Shown: positions 44,437-54,221 of the stretch, in pieces | Layout of the letters: every line of letters begins with the position of its first letter | How positions within the stretch are numbered: position 1 is the first letter of the stretch | Assembly (NCBI RefSeq): GCF_002749975.1 | Contig: NZ_PEIG01000010.1 | Span: 1 to 64,000, forward strand | Length of the DNA: 64,000 nt | DNA from: Gloeocapsopsis sp. IPPAS B-1203 | GTDB taxonomy: Bacteria > Cyanobacteriota > Cyanobacteriia > Cyanobacteriales > Chroococcidiopsidaceae | Reading direction: 5' to 3' | Translations under genes and position numbers: made by a program | Notes under the pieces: generated by a model | What the model saw: only the letters and a program-made list of their open reading frames with translations | Told to the model about the DNA's origin: nothing | Database searches by the model: none

Positions 44437-45726
44437 ATGCTGCCAGCAAGCCAAGCAGAGGCAATGATTTTAGATTTGGTGCAACCCCTAGACGGAAAGC
44501 GCAACGGTGAGGTTGTAACACTTTTAACAGCAATTGACCGCATCCTGGCAGCACCAGTTGTGAGTCAGTTGGATTTTCCTCATTGGGATAATTCAGCAAT
44601 GGATGGCTATGCTGTGCGGTATGAAGATGTCAAAAATAGTCATGCTGAGCAACCTGTAGCTTTAGAGATTGTCGAAGAAATCCGCGCCGGACGAGCACCG
44701 AAGCGGGAAATTAAATCAGGACAAGCAGCACGTATTTTCACAGGCGGAATCCTGCCATCAGGAACCGATACTGTAGTGATGCAAGAACACACCAAACGCG
44801 AAGGCAATCGCGTCTTTATTCTCACTGCACCACCAGAAGAAAAAGCTTTTGTCCGCGAGGGAGCCTCGTTTTATCAAGCAGGAACGCCACTTTTATTGCC
44901 TGGAATTGCGCTACAACCTCCAGAATTAGCAGTACTAGCAGCGGCACAATGTACGCAAATTAAAGTTTATCGCCGACCGAGAGTCGCAATTTTGTCTACT
45001 GGCGACGAATTAATTACTCCCGATCAGCCTTTACAACTTGGTCAAATTGTTGATTCCAATCAATATGCTTTAGCTGCACTTGTCGCCCAGACAGGAGCAG
45101 AACCTTTGCATTTGGGAATTTTCCCTGATAAACCCCACATCTTAAGAAGAGCAATTTCACAGGCGATCGCCACTGCTGATGTTGTTCTTTCCTCTGGTGG
45201 AGTTTCTGTTGGTGATTATGATTATGTAGAGCAAATTCTGGCAGATCTAGGAGCGACAATTCATATTCGTGCTGTAGCAGTTAAACCAGGTAAACCCTTG
45301 ACATTTGCCACATTCGCTGCATCCGCAGCGTCTAAACATAAACCAGTGCTGTATTTTGGATTACCTGGCAATCCAGTTTCTGCTTTAGTCAGTTTTTGGC
45401 GGTTTGTACAACCAGCATTACGCAAGCTTTCTGGACTAGCGCACAGTTGGGGACCAATGTTTGTCCAAGCGCGATCGCAGCACGATCTTAAGTCTGATGG
45501 TCAGCGCGAAACTTATCTCTGGGGACAACTACACCTCATTGATGGTTGCTACGAGTTTCACTTAGCCGATGGCAGCCATAGTTCAGGAAATTTAATTAAT
45601 CTAGCACAAACCAACGGTCTAGCAGTCATTCCAATCGATCAACCTGCGATCGCCAAAGGTGAAATAATCCGAGTTTTACAAGTCGGTACACCCTTAATTC
45701 CGCTAGCTCATAGTCAACAACATTAG
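44437..45726 (+). CDS. moeA: Molybdopterin molybdotransferase
   Basis: Inserts molybdate into adenylylated molybdopterin, finishing molybdenum cofactor for nitrate reductase and other enzymes. The 429 residues show HWDNSAMDGYAVR (about 52-63), TGGILPSGTDTVVMQE, LSTGDELITP, SSGGVSVGDYDYVEQ and GLPGNPVSALV, all MoeA signatures. Start is the ATG at 44437. It stands alone here; other moa/moe genes are not in the window. Confidence 0.95.
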   Translation: MLPASQAEAMILDLVQPLDGKRNGEVVTLLTAIDRILAAPVVSQLDFPHWDNSAMDGYAVRYEDVKNSHAEQPVALEIVEEIRAGRAPKREIKSGQAARIFTGGILPSGTDTVVMQEHTKREGNRVFILTAPPEEKAFVREGASFYQAGTPLLLPGIALQPPELAVLAAAQCTQIKVYRRPRVAILSTGDELITPDQPLQLGQIVDSNQYALAALVAQTGAEPLHLGIFPDKPHILRRAISQAIATADVVLSSGGVSVGDYDYVEQILADLGATIHIRAVAVKPGKPLTFATFAASAASKHKPVLYFGLPGNPVSALVSFWRFVQPALRKLSGLAHSWGPMFVQARSQHDLKSDGQRETYLWGQLHLIDGCYEFHLADGSHSSGNLINLAQTNGLAVIPIDQPAIAKGEIIRVLQVGTPLIPLAHSQQH

Positions 45727-45736
45727 ACATCACAAC

Positions 45737-45766
45737 AAGCAGTTGTATTACTAGAAACAACTGCTT
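45737..45766. terminator. Hairpin after moeA
   Basis: AAGCAGTTGT (45737-45746) and ACAACTGCTT (45757-45766) form a perfect 10-pair stem with a 10-base loop, starting 10 bases after the moeA stop. There is no T tract (GGTTAG follows), so it may stabilise the 3' end or act as a weak terminator. Confidence 0.6.
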
Positions 45767-45823
45767 GGTTAGTCTCAACTTCTGTCAAAGAGTATCTGCA
45801 ATTCATGTAAAAAACACAACAAA

Positions 45824-46567
45824 CTAATTGACAATCCGCCCATTAATGTAATGCGTTGCTTCACCAACGGTTCCGCCGACTTGTTTGGCAAAAGACGACG
45901 CTCGTTCATAGGAAATGAAAGAAGCTACTTGAACTGAGCTAATTCCCCGTTCTCTGATAATTGAAAAGGCATCGTTACATAAATTAGCTCTAATATTACT
46001 CAGATTACCTCTATCTATAAATACTGGCCAATATGTTCCTTGTCTCTGGAAGGGATCTCCACAAGATTTTCGGGGAAATGAACTATTTCTTGCGATGACT
46101 GAGTTACTAATTGTGCGAGAATTTGTCGGTTGTCTTCCTCCATTAGCAGTTCTTAAGCTACAAACATAAAGTAATTCTGCTTCCCCAAGACTATCAGGTA
46201 CGGGCGAATGCAAATTAGGTGGTATTGTAAGATAACTTCGGTCGTAATCGTCTAATACCTTTCCATTTGAATTATATTCAATCTGTCTGAGTACACCTAT
46301 TTTGTTGCTTACACAATCAACATAAGTTAAGGACATTATGGATTGAGGTGTTGAGCTACTCAATGAAATGTATGAGCTAGATCTTAAGTTTTGATCGTAT
46401 ATTAATCTACTCCAAAAAGTTATAGTATCTCCTGTTCCTTTGATACTATCAACATCTACAGCAAGGTAAGGTTCAGAATTTAGCATTACCCATTGTCTCG
46501 CTGACACAGAATTTGGATAAAATAGTGCTACTAGAGAAGCAGTAGCTACTAGGATTTTTTTCAACAT
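45824..46567 (-). CDS. Exported protein with a SPOR-like C-terminus
   Basis: 247 residues with a signal peptide (1-23, ILVATASLVALFYPNSVSA). The middle (YLAVDVDSIKGTGDTITFWSRLIYDQ) resembles the surface-adhesin E-like domain common in cyanobacteria, and the C-terminus (FPRKSCGDPFQRQGTYWPV ... SVQVASFISYERASSFAKQVGG) resembles a SPOR/sporulation-related repeat that binds denuded peptidoglycan. Both assignments are by eye. Probably periplasmic. Very AT-rich flanks follow (46568-46774). Confidence 0.55.
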   Translation of the reverse strand: MLKKILVATASLVALFYPNSVSARQWVMLNSEPYLAVDVDSIKGTGDTITFWSRLIYDQNLRSSSYISLSSSTPQSIMSLTYVDCVSNKIGVLRQIEYNSNGKVLDDYDRSYLTIPPNLHSPVPDSLGEAELLYVCSLRTANGGRQPTNSRTISNSVIARNSSFPRKSCGDPFQRQGTYWPVFIDRGNLSNIRANLCNDAFSIIRERGISSVQVASFISYERASSFAKQVGGTVGEATHYINGRIVN

Positions 46568-46774
46568 AAATTTGCTTCTCTATTTAGATATATAGAAAAA
46601 CTCAAAAAATAGTTTTTGAATAATTTGTTGTTGTGTCTAAACTATCTGTAACTATATAATTTAGCTCTGTATTAAATATATTTCACTGATAGAGAAAAAA
46701 TATTAAGGAATTGCCCTTGCTCAAGCTAAAAATGATGAAATTATAGTAAATTTAATATCTGATATTTATAATTT

Positions 46775-48379
46775 TTAAAGCCAACCGCGCTTACCATTAG
46801 GGCGGATCGTCATCCAATTTACTTTGGCGTGAGCTAACTGCTCATCCGAAACTTTTGCTCCAGTGAGATTAGCCCCACACAAATTAACATTTCGTAAATT
46901 AGCATCACTCAAGTCAGCGTAGCTCAAATTAGCACCGCGAAAATCGGCTCCTTCTAAATCAGCAGAATGAAAGTAAGCCTTTGTTAAAATGGTTTCTCTA
47001 AAATTAGTTCGCTTGAGGTTAGCGTGGCTAAAATCATTACCTGACAAAATGCATTTAAAAAAATTTGTACGATCTAATTTCGCTGCCCGAAAGTTCACTT
47101 CTGATAGATCTACTCGCTGCAAGTCAAGTGAGCTGAGATCGTAAGAAGCAAAATCTCTTCTTCCTTTGATATAAGACAAAACTAAATTGTCCGCATCTAG
47201 CTTTCTCGGTGGTGCAACTTTGGGTTTTTGTCCCATTGCTGAAGGCACAGAAGCAACGCTTGCTGATTGTTTAAGTTTATTTGGCATCTCGGTAAGATTT
47301 GCTCTTCTTGCACGAATTGCATCTGCCATTTGTGCCCTCGATTGAGCCGCACTATTACCATACGTACTTGTTGCAGTAGTCACTGGTGCTGTAATAGATG
47401 TCGCTTGCTTCACCATTCTGGGTAATCTAGGTTTGCGAACCGCAGAAGGTTGAGCCGCCATACTGTTAGCTAAACTATCCATGTATGGTTCTAGTTCTAG
47501 TGCCGTTAAGACATCATTAGGAGATTGGTAACGATGTCGTACAGCACCTTCTAGCATTTTTTGTAAAACTTCGCGGAAGCGATCGCTAATTTGTACTTTG
47601 TTTTGCCAAAGCATTTCTCCAGTTGAGGAATTGTAGTCAAGATCTTTAGGAGATTTGCCCGTAAGCAGATAAATACAAGTCACTCCCAAAGCATAAACGT
47701 CACTTGCATAAACGGGGCGCATCGCGAGTTGTTCGGGAGGTGCAAAACCTGGAGTTCCAACCGCAAAAGCTGTTAAAGCTGTATGTTCTGACATACTCGT
47801 TGTTTGACTGACTTGGTCTTTCACAGCACCAAAATCAATCAAAACGAGTTTACAATCCTCATGACGTCGAATAATGTTTGCTGGTTTGATATCTCGGTGG
47901 ATAACCTGTTGGCTGTGGAGATACTGCAACGTTGGCAGAAGTTCGCTCAAAAATTGCTTGACTCCAACTTCACTAAAAGGACCAGAGCGTTTGATTTCCT
48001 GTTGCAGCGTTAAGCCATTAATGTACTCTTGAATTAAATAAAACTGTTCGGTGTCTTCAAAGTAGTCGAGTAGCCTTGGTACTTGAGGATGACTACCAAT
48101 CTTGCCTAAAGTTTTAGCTTCCCTAGCAAATAGTTTTCGCGCCATGTCTAAGGCTTCTGACGATGTTGCTGAAGGTCGTAATTGCTTGATCACGCACTTC
48201 GGTTCACCAGGTAACGTCACATCTTGGGCTAAAAACGTTGCTCCAAAACCACCTTGGGCTAAAGCTTGCAGTGCCCGATAGCGATCGCGTAACAATAATT
48301 GAGCACCACAGGTTGCACACGTCTGGCAGGAACTTGAGTTTTGCGGATGGGAACAATCAGGATTTAGGCAATAGCTCAT
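46775..48379 (-). CDS. spkB: SpkB-like Ser/Thr protein kinase with pentapeptide repeats
   Basis: 534 residues from the ATG at 48379. Cys4, Cys9, Cys18, Cys21 and Cys24 form an N-terminal zinc-ribbon-like Cys motif; the kinase domain follows with glycine loop QGGFGATF (42-49), K65, HRDIKPAN (161-168, catalytic D163) and DFG (182-184); a linker rich in Ala/Thr lies around 330-395; then pentapeptide repeats (A/N-D/L-L/F-x-x, with LEGADFRGANLSYADLSDANL) from about 425. The same order occurs in SpkB of Synechocystis. SpkB is linked there to motility and oxidative stress. The target is unknown here. Confidence 0.88.
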   Translation of the reverse strand: MSYCLNPDCSHPQNSSSCQTCATCGAQLLLRDRYRALQALAQGGFGATFLAQDVTLPGEPKCVIKQLRPSATSSEALDMARKLFAREAKTLGKIGSHPQVPRLLDYFEDTEQFYLIQEYINGLTLQQEIKRSGPFSEVGVKQFLSELLPTLQYLHSQQVIHRDIKPANIIRRHEDCKLVLIDFGAVKDQVSQTTSMSEHTALTAFAVGTPGFAPPEQLAMRPVYASDVYALGVTCIYLLTGKSPKDLDYNSSTGEMLWQNKVQISDRFREVLQKMLEGAVRHRYQSPNDVLTALELEPYMDSLANSMAAQPSAVRKPRLPRMVKQATSITAPVTTATSTYGNSAAQSRAQMADAIRARRANLTEMPNKLKQSASVASVPSAMGQKPKVAPPRKLDADNLVLSYIKGRRDFASYDLSSLDLQRVDLSEVNFRAAKLDRTNFFKCILSGNDFSHANLKRTNFRETILTKAYFHSADLEGADFRGANLSYADLSDANLRNVNLCGANLTGAKVSDEQLAHAKVNWMTIRPNGKRGWL

Positions 48380-48833
48380 ATGAGCGTTACTCGCTGCTTC
48401 AGGTAATACTGGGAGCGATCGCACCCTGCTTCAATTATTCAAAGAAAAATAATCAACAACCACCTGATTTATACGGAAAATTAGAGATCAGGGAAAAGAG
48501 ATCTGGGGAGGCTGGGAAGTCGGGGAGATAAAAAGATGGGGAAACTGGAAGTGCCACTCTTTCACCCGCTCCTTGACGCTAGTTACTATCAGAGGATACC
48601 TCTACAACGCACTGGCTCCTCCTTGCCTCTCTATTCACTTAATCCCCTTGCCTACCACAGGCAAGATGCCTGCCCTGCTATCGGATCACTCTAAAACTTA
48701 TAACTTTAGATTAACTATGTGTTTGGCGTTGTCCCCCCTCAGTTAGGTGTAAGTCCTTTTTTGTAATCGTTAAATTGGCAATAGTCAAATTGCCACAAAT
48801 TGTTGATAAATACTTTACTTAAAGGAAAAAGAA
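48380..48833. other. Intergenic region between the kinase and the LEA-like gene
   Basis: A 454-base gap between divergent genes. 48480-48550 is G/A-rich (GGGAAAAGAGATCTGGGGAGG) and 48555-48660 is C-rich (CTTGCCTCTCTATTCACTTAATCCC), so this is a degenerate copy of the inverted-repeat element. No gene is visible. RBS AAGGAAAAAG at about 48821-48830 belongs to the next gene. Confidence 0.5.
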
Positions 48834-49769
48834 ATGACTGAGAATAAGCAACCAGTGGATAAGTCTGATGAGAATAGTGAACCCAATATACAGCAACAAG
48901 AAGATCAGCCAAGCAGCTCAGGTATTGGCGCGGCAGCAGCTGGAGCGGCTGTGGGTGCTATACTTGGCGGTCGTACTGGAGGAATCGTTGGTGCTGTAGC
49001 AGGTGCAGCAGCAGGGGCGATGGCTGGTAGGGGAACAGCTGAGGCTGTCAATAAGACTGTAGAAGGTGTAGTAGACGCCGTAGAGAGTGTAGCCGACAAT
49101 GTAAACGAAACTGTAGAAGGTGTAGGCGAAGCAGTAAAAGATACAGCTGAGTATGTTAAGCCTTCTGTAAAGGGCGCAGTAGATTCAGTCAAGGAAACAG
49201 TTGAGGAAGCAAGACCCTCCATAGTTGACACAGCAGAAGCAGTCAAGGAAACAGTGCAGGAGTCCAAACCCTCTGTTGTAGAAGCTGTTAAATCTGCATC
49301 CGAGGAGGCTAAGCCAGCTGTCAGAAGTGTCTCAGAATCTGTAAAAGGTGTAGTAGACTCAACCAAAAAGACAGTTGAGGAGGCAAGACCCTCCATAGTT
49401 GACACAGCAGAAGCAGTCAAGGAAACAGTGCAGGAGTCCAAACCCTCTGTTGTAGAAGCTGTTAAATCTGCATCCAAGGAGGCTAAGCCAGCGGTCAGAA
49501 GTGTCTCAGAATCTGTAAAAGGTGCAGTTGAAGATGTTAAACCAGCCGTACAGAATGCTGCAAACTCAGCCACGGATGCAACAAAAAGTGTTGCAGACTC
49601 AGCCAAACGTGCAAGTAAGGAGGTCAAACCATCCTCAGTAGAGAAAAAGCAAGTTGAGCTACCCAGAATAACTACAGACACCGAAACGCTAGGTGCTTCT
49701 AGTGAAGCAGACTTCTCTGAAGGGAAAGTTATTCCGGTAGAAATTCGCGATCAGAGAACTGATGTGTAG
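48834..49769 (+). CDS. LEA-like protein with glycine zipper and internal repeats
   Basis: 311-residue, mostly hydrophilic protein of biased composition (Ala, Val, Glu, Lys, Ser). Residues 25-65 are a glycine zipper (GAAAAGAAVGAILGGRTGG), able to insert in membranes; after that lie about 15 repeats of an 11-residue helical pattern (for example ETVEEARPSIVDTAEAVKE and VKSASEEAKPAV), as in group 3 LEA and apolipoprotein-like proteins that protect during drying. The DNA holds a 174-base repeat (49197-49524). The C-terminal 45 residues are not repetitive. Function in desiccation or osmotic stress is inferred. Confidence 0.75.
   Translation: MTENKQPVDKSDENSEPNIQQQEDQPSSSGIGAAAAGAAVGAILGGRTGGIVGAVAGAAAGAMAGRGTAEAVNKTVEGVVDAVESVADNVNETVEGVGEAVKDTAEYVKPSVKGAVDSVKETVEEARPSIVDTAEAVKETVQESKPSVVEAVKSASEEAKPAVRSVSESVKGVVDSTKKTVEEARPSIVDTAEAVKETVQESKPSVVEAVKSASKEAKPAVRSVSESVKGAVEDVKPAVQNAANSATDATKSVADSAKRASKEVKPSSVEKKQVELPRITTDTETLGASSEADFSEGKVIPVEIRDQRTDV
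49197..49524 (+). repeat. Tandem 174-base duplication inside the LEA-like gene
   Basis: The block 49197-49350 is repeated at 49371-49524, offset 174 bases (58 codons), with only three mismatches in 154 aligned bases by my count (AGC/GGC, GAG/AAG, GCT/GCG). The two copies are joined by 20 less-conserved bases. Near identity means the duplication is recent or kept alike by recombination. Confidence 0.85.
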
Positions 49770-49934
49770 CAGCAAACCTTTCAGGCAAGAAGACATTAAC
49801 AGATATTGTTAAGTTAAGTTGGCGTGAGACAGTTTAGCCAAGATTATCTCAAAAATCTTTCTTGCCCTGATTAAATACTTTGGCTAGGGTAGTAATAAGT
49901 ATCGGAACAGAAAACTGATTTAAGGATTATATCC

Positions 49935-50162
49935 TTGGCGAAACGGGTAGTTGTACTTACAACAGTCCTTTATTCCTGTTTAGTGTTCCGTTGCTTGTTG
50001 CAGCATATCAACAGTATTATTGCGCAAAATAACTTGCAACAAGTTGCCCAACGGTTTGCAGGAGAACTCAGTGACAATGAATTGCCACTGCCTCAAATAC
50101 CCTGGATGGTTAAACTCGATGGCAGCTATATCTACTTCTTTCAGTTTAAGCAGACAGGCTGA
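49935..50162 (+). CDS. Short open reading frame upstream of pheT, doubtful
   Basis: A 75-codon frame starting TTG at 49935 with a hydrophobic N-terminus (VVVLTTVLYSCLVF) and a C-terminal part LQQVAQRFAGELSDNELPLPQ, then IPWMVKLDGSYIYFFQFKQ. The second half looks like real protein sequence, yet no start with a ribosome site is seen and no family is recognised. It could be a remnant of a longer gene. The remaining bases from 49770 to 50361 hold nothing else clear. Confidence 0.25.
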   Translation: MAKRVVVLTTVLYSCLVFRCLLQHINSIIAQNNLQQVAQRFAGELSDNELPLPQIPWMVKLDGSYIYFFQFKQTG

Positions 50163-50361
50163 ATATTTGCTTGAAAGGTTCCTATTACCATGCAGTTTGC
50201 TGCGATGAAGCAGGTAGCAAAGTGATTGAGCAGCAAAGATTCTTAGTTGCATTCGGCTATATGAATTGGAGCACATCAAATGGTTTCGCTGGCACGGCAA
50301 TGTATGCAAAGCTTTGCAATTTGATAAGATAGTCTGGCTGAAGTTTAAGCAAGCATACTCC

Positions 50362-52806
50362 ATGCGTATTTCTCTGAATTGGTTGCAAGAACTGGTTGAG
50401 TTGACTCTTTCTCCAGAAGAATTGGCGGAAACGTTAACAATGGCAGGGTTTGAAGTAGAAGAAATTGAAGATCGTCGTACTTGGGCAGAGGGAGTGGTTG
50501 TCGGAAAAGTACTGGAGTGTCAACGCCATCCCAATGCTGATAAACTCAGTGTCACGACAGTAGATGTGGGAACTGCTTCTTCAGAACTATTAAATATAGT
50601 CTGCGGTGCGTCTAACGTGCGGGCGGGAATTTATGTGCCGGTCGCGTTAGTTGGTACTTATCTGCCCAAAATTGACGTCAAAATCAAAGCAGCAAAACTA
50701 CGCGGAGTACGCTCTGAAGGCATGATTTGTTCTTTAGCTGAGTTGGGATTAGCTAAAGAATCTGCAGGAATTCATATTTTTGAGCAGGAAGTGCCATTAG
50801 GTAGTGATGTTCGCCCATTGCTTGGCTTAGATGATGTCATTCTTGACTTGACAGCAACGGCAAATCGTGCTGATGCATTAAGTATGGTTGGTGTAGCACG
50901 AGAGGTCGCTGCAATTACAGGTAAAACAGTGCGATTACCAGCAGCACAGGAAAGCTCAATCTCAGCTGGTAAAAAGAATTTAACTATTAATATCGTAGAA
51001 TCACAAGCTTGCCCTGCTTACATGGGTACGGCGATCGAATCTCTAAAAATTGCTCCTTCACCAGCATGGTTACAACAGCGATTGCAAGCCGCAGGAATTC
51101 GCCCAATCAATAATGTTGTCGATATTACAAACTACATTGTGCTGGAATGGGGTCAACCGCTACATGCTTTTGATCGCGATCGCCTTTTAGCTGTTAGTGA
51201 AACTCAATCAGAATTAACGATCGGTGTCCGATTCGCACAAGCTGGCGAAACACTAAAAACGCTGGACGGTCAAACGCGCACGCTTTCCAATCAAGCTTTA
51301 CTGATTACCGCGCACGATAAACCAGTTGCTTTAGCAGGGGTTATGGGAGGCGAAGCAACAGAAGTGCATGAAGGTACTCAAAACCTCGTTCTAGAAGCTG
51401 CACTCTTCGATCCTGTCGCAATTCGTCGTTCTGCACGGAGCCAAGGTTTACGTACAGAAGCTTCAGCAAGGTACGAACGGGGAATTAACGCTGCTGAATT
51501 AGAGCTAGCCTGTCGTCGCGCTTTAATGCTTATGCGTGAATTAGCTGGAGGTGTTGTTGTACAACAGCAGTTTGCTGATGCACGTCCCGAAGTTGGTGCG
51601 CTGTCACGTTCGATTGAACTACGTCTTAACCGCGTCAACCAGGTTTTAGGACCAATAGACTTAGGAGAGACTACAGGCGAATTACAATCAGAAGATATTC
51701 AGCAAATTCTTACCGCACTCGGATGTCAAGTCAAACCATCACCTGAACAAAAAGTCTTGAGTGTAACAGTTCCGCCATATCGTCACCGCGATTTAGAGCG
51801 CGAAATTGACTTGATTGAAGAAATTTCACGGTTGTATGGTTACGATCGCTTTTGCGACACTTTACCTGAAAAAACAGAGCCTGGCTATCTTTCCCTAGAA
51901 CAGCAACTCACTCGCCAACTCCGCGAAGCTTTCCGCGCTGCTGGATTGACAGAATTGATTCATTATTCATTAGGTAAGCCAGGACAAGATCGACAAATTG
52001 TACTCACCAACCCAATTTTTGTTGAATATTCAGCACTGCGCACAGATTTAATTTCTGGCTTGATTGATGCTTTTCAGTACAACCTAGAGCAAGGTAATGG
52101 CAGCTTGAATGGTTTTGAAATTGGGCGCATTTTCTGGCAAGAAGAAGATGGCTTGCTCGAAGCTGAGGCTTTAGGTGGAATTTTAGGTGGAGATGTCACT
52201 CAAGGTAAGTGGACGTCAGGTGGAAAAGAACATCCTTTGACTTGGTTTGAAGCTAAGGGCGTTCTAGAAAGTGTCTTTCAACGCTTGGGCTTGAAGGTGG
52301 AGTTTCAACCCAGTCATCAAGACTCCCGCTTGCATCCAGGACGTACTGCATCGTTATGGTTGCAGGGTAATCGATTAGGTGATTTTGGACAAGTCCATCC
52401 TCAATTACGTCAAGAAAAAGGCTTACCAGATGCGGTTTATGTATTTCAACTTGATTTAGATGTGATTTTAGATTATTGGGATCGCGACGAAGTTTTAGTC
52501 CCAAGATTCCGTCCGTATTCTACTTATCCAGCTTCACCTAGAGATATCGCATTTTTCGCTCATCTAGAAGTCTCTGTTGCGGAAATAAAACGCGCGATCG
52601 CCCTTGCAGCCGGAGAATTACTCGAATCGGTGGAATTGTTTGATGAATATCGCGGCGAACACGTCCCACAAGGACAAAGAAGTTTGGCGTTTCGCTTGGT
52701 GTATCGCGCTCAAAACCGGACTCTAACAGATGAGGACATCGAACCTGTACACCAGAAAGTGCGAGAATCTTTAGTAGAAAAATTTGGCGTAAATCTACGC
52801 AGTTGA
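50362..52806 (+). CDS. pheT: Phenylalanyl-tRNA synthetase beta subunit
   Basis: Beta chain of the (alpha-beta)2 enzyme that charges tRNA-Phe. The 814 residues from the ATG at 50362 start [14 protein letters not shown] and carry the tRNA-binding EMAP-like domain (residues 40-150: [19 protein letters not shown], then CGASNV), the B3/B4 editing domain ([16 protein letters not shown]), B5 ([21 protein letters not shown]) and a C-terminal FDX-ACB domain ([15 protein letters not shown]). The frame also extends upstream to 50266, without family sequence. pheS is not in the window. Confidence 0.96.
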   Translation: MRISLNWLQELVELTLSPEELAETLTMAGFEVEEIEDRRTWAEGVVVGKVLECQRHPNADKLSVTTVDVGTASSELLNIVCGASNVRAGIYVPVALVGTYLPKIDVKIKAAKLRGVRSEGMICSLAELGLAKESAGIHIFEQEVPLGSDVRPLLGLDDVILDLTATANRADALSMVGVAREVAAITGKTVRLPAAQESSISAGKKNLTINIVESQACPAYMGTAIESLKIAPSPAWLQQRLQAAGIRPINNVVDITNYIVLEWGQPLHAFDRDRLLAVSETQSELTIGVRFAQAGETLKTLDGQTRTLSNQALLITAHDKPVALAGVMGGEATEVHEGTQNLVLEAALFDPVAIRRSARSQGLRTEASARYERGINAAELELACRRALMLMRELAGGVVVQQQFADARPEVGALSRSIELRLNRVNQVLGPIDLGETTGELQSEDIQQILTALGCQVKPSPEQKVLSVTVPPYRHRDLEREIDLIEEISRLYGYDRFCDTLPEKTEPGYLSLEQQLTRQLREAFRAAGLTELIHYSLGKPGQDRQIVLTNPIFVEYSALRTDLISGLIDAFQYNLEQGNGSLNGFEIGRIFWQEEDGLLEAEALGGILGGDVTQGKWTSGGKEHPLTWFEAKGVLESVFQRLGLKVEFQPSHQDSRLHPGRTASLWLQGNRLGDFGQVHPQLRQEKGLPDAVYVFQLDLDVILDYWDRDEVLVPRFRPYSTYPASPRDIAFFAHLEVSVAEIKRAIALAAGELLESVELFDEYRGEHVPQGQRSLAFRLVYRAQNRTLTDEDIEPVHQKVRESLVEKFGVNLRS

Positions 52807-52828
52807 GTTTGCAAATTACTGGAAGACT

Positions 52829-53098
52829 ATGCCTAAGTACGTAATGTGGGGAAGTTACTGCGATAATGTACTAGAAAAACGCGCTCCTTATCGACAGGCT
52901 CATCTCGACGGCCTGGCTGCACAAAAAGAATCTGGAGTGTTGATTACAATCGGTCCAACAAAGGATTTAACAAAGGTTTTTGGCATTTACGAAGCTGAGG
53001 ATGCAGCAACAGTCCATCAACTTGTTGAAGCCGATCCTTATTGGAAAAATGGAGTTTGGACTGAGTACTCTATTAAAGAGTGGATTCAAGCTTTTTAA
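52829..53098 (+). CDS. YciI family protein
   Basis: 89 residues in the ferredoxin-like dimeric fold of YciI proteins, with RAPYRQAHLDGLAAQKESGVLITIGP containing the conserved His-Asp-type site, and DPYWKNGVWTEYSIKEW near the end. The active-site His (in RQAHLDGL) is present. Substrate unknown. It begins 22 bases after pheT, so read-through is likely. Confidence 0.88.
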   Translation: MPKYVMWGSYCDNVLEKRAPYRQAHLDGLAAQKESGVLITIGPTKDLTKVFGIYEAEDAATVHQLVEADPYWKNGVWTEYSIKEWIQAF

Positions 53099-53203
53099 GT
53101 AGGTCGATTGACATCAACCGCAGGTGCTCTGCTACTTCCTTCGGAGCTACCCAGACGAATTGTTGCGAATTTATTTGCCAAGCCTAGCTAAGGTTAATAT
53201 CAA

Positions 53204-54025
53204 TTAACTGTAAAGGCTTGGGTTGAGGTGCTGACGACAAAAATCTAATACAACAGATAAATCGCTAGTTTGTTGTGGATAATTAACTATTGGTCTACTT
53301 ATTGTGATTAAAGGAATACCTAGTTGAGTTGCGACAAGACGTTTAATATCTTCACCTCCTGGTTTTCCTGAAGCTTTGGTAATCACGAGTTGAATTTGCC
53401 ATTGACGCCAAAGTGCGAGTTCTAATTCAGCAGAAATGGGAGGACGCAGACAAATTAATCGATCTGGGGTAAACCCTGCTTGCGCTGCTGCTGTCATGGC
53501 GATCGCTGAAGGGAGAATTCGGGCAAATAATGTTGCGCGATCGTGCCAAGCTTGAAACGTCTGTAGCGGTCGATATCCCACAGTTAACAATACTCGCTTA
53601 TTCTGTAAGTAGTTTGTTGCTAGTAAAGCTTCAAAACTATCGAAATTCTCGCTCGCACTTTCTGTGCTAGATAGCAATATTGGGCGTTCATAGCGGAGGT
53701 AAGGTATCTGTAGTTGTTGTGCAGCCGCGATCGCATTGTGTGAAACTTCCACAGCATAAGGATGAGACGCATCAACAATCGCCTTAATTTGTTGTTGTTG
53801 AATAAATTCTAGAGTTTGAGCTAAAGTTAAACGCCCTACCCAGATTGTTAAACACGATGCAGAACGATAAAGCGATCGCGCAGATTCAGTTGTTACAGAA
53901 ACAATACAACAGACATTTTCTGGTGCGATCGCCTGAGTAATTTTGATGCTTTCTTGAGTTCCGCCAATCAGCCACAACTTGCCATGATGACAAACTTGCA
54001 GTGACTGATTGAAAGCCGTACTCAT
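53204..54025 (-). CDS. cobK: Precorrin-6A reductase (CobK/CbiJ)
   Basis: NADPH-dependent reductase of the corrin ring in B12 synthesis. The ATG at 54025 gives 273 residues beginning MSTAFNQSLQVCHHGKLWLI; the frame extends to 54178 without family sequence. Signatures: LWLIGGTQESIKI, IVDASHPYAVEVSHNA (about 98-113), YRPLQTF-type, and ITKASGKPGGEDIKR near the end, where the conserved NxG/K site lies. A 62-residue gene ends 7 bases before its start. B12 matters here because metH in this window needs it. Confidence 0.87.
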   Translation of the reverse strand: MSTAFNQSLQVCHHGKLWLIGGTQESIKITQAIAPENVCCIVSVTTESARSLYRSASCLTIWVGRLTLAQTLEFIQQQQIKAIVDASHPYAVEVSHNAIAAAQQLQIPYLRYERPILLSSTESASENFDSFEALLATNYLQNKRVLLTVGYRPLQTFQAWHDRATLFARILPSAIAMTAAAQAGFTPDRLICLRPPISAELELALWRQWQIQLVITKASGKPGGEDIKRLVATQLGIPLITISRPIVNYPQQTSDLSVVLDFCRQHLNPSLYS

Positions 54026-54032
54026 GCGCGTA

Positions 54033-54221
54033 CTAGCCCTTGAGTGCTTTCCTGAAATTTTGTCGATAAGACTTATTGGAGAGCAACAATGCTGGCCATA
54101 ATAGTGATAGAGATAATCGATTAGAAAAACTACGCGAGAAGGTAGTGCGATGAAACCCATTCCAGAATTTCCAAGCACCTATTGCATATGCAATAACAAC
54201 TAACCAATAAATGAAGTTCAT
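54033..54221 (-). CDS. Small membrane protein, 62 residues
   Basis: The frame opens at 54242, but the ATG at 54221 gives MNFIYWLVVIAYAIGAWKFW, one membrane segment at the N-terminus, a second hydrophobic stretch SLSLLWPALLL, and a basic tail SYRQNFRKALKG. The pattern looks like a cyanobacterial single-copy small protein, but I cannot name it. It ends 7 bases before cobK, so the two are likely one unit. Confidence 0.6.
   Translation of the reverse strand: MNFIYWLVVIAYAIGAWKFWNGFHRTTFSRSFSNRLSLSLLWPALLLSNKSYRQNFRKALKG

Noticed and set aside
48905-49681. A 258-codon minus-strand frame opposite the LEA-like gene
   Set aside because: It is the shadow of a repetitive gene; its own protein is a Ser/Thr/Ala repeat with no ribosome site and mirrors the plus-strand pattern.
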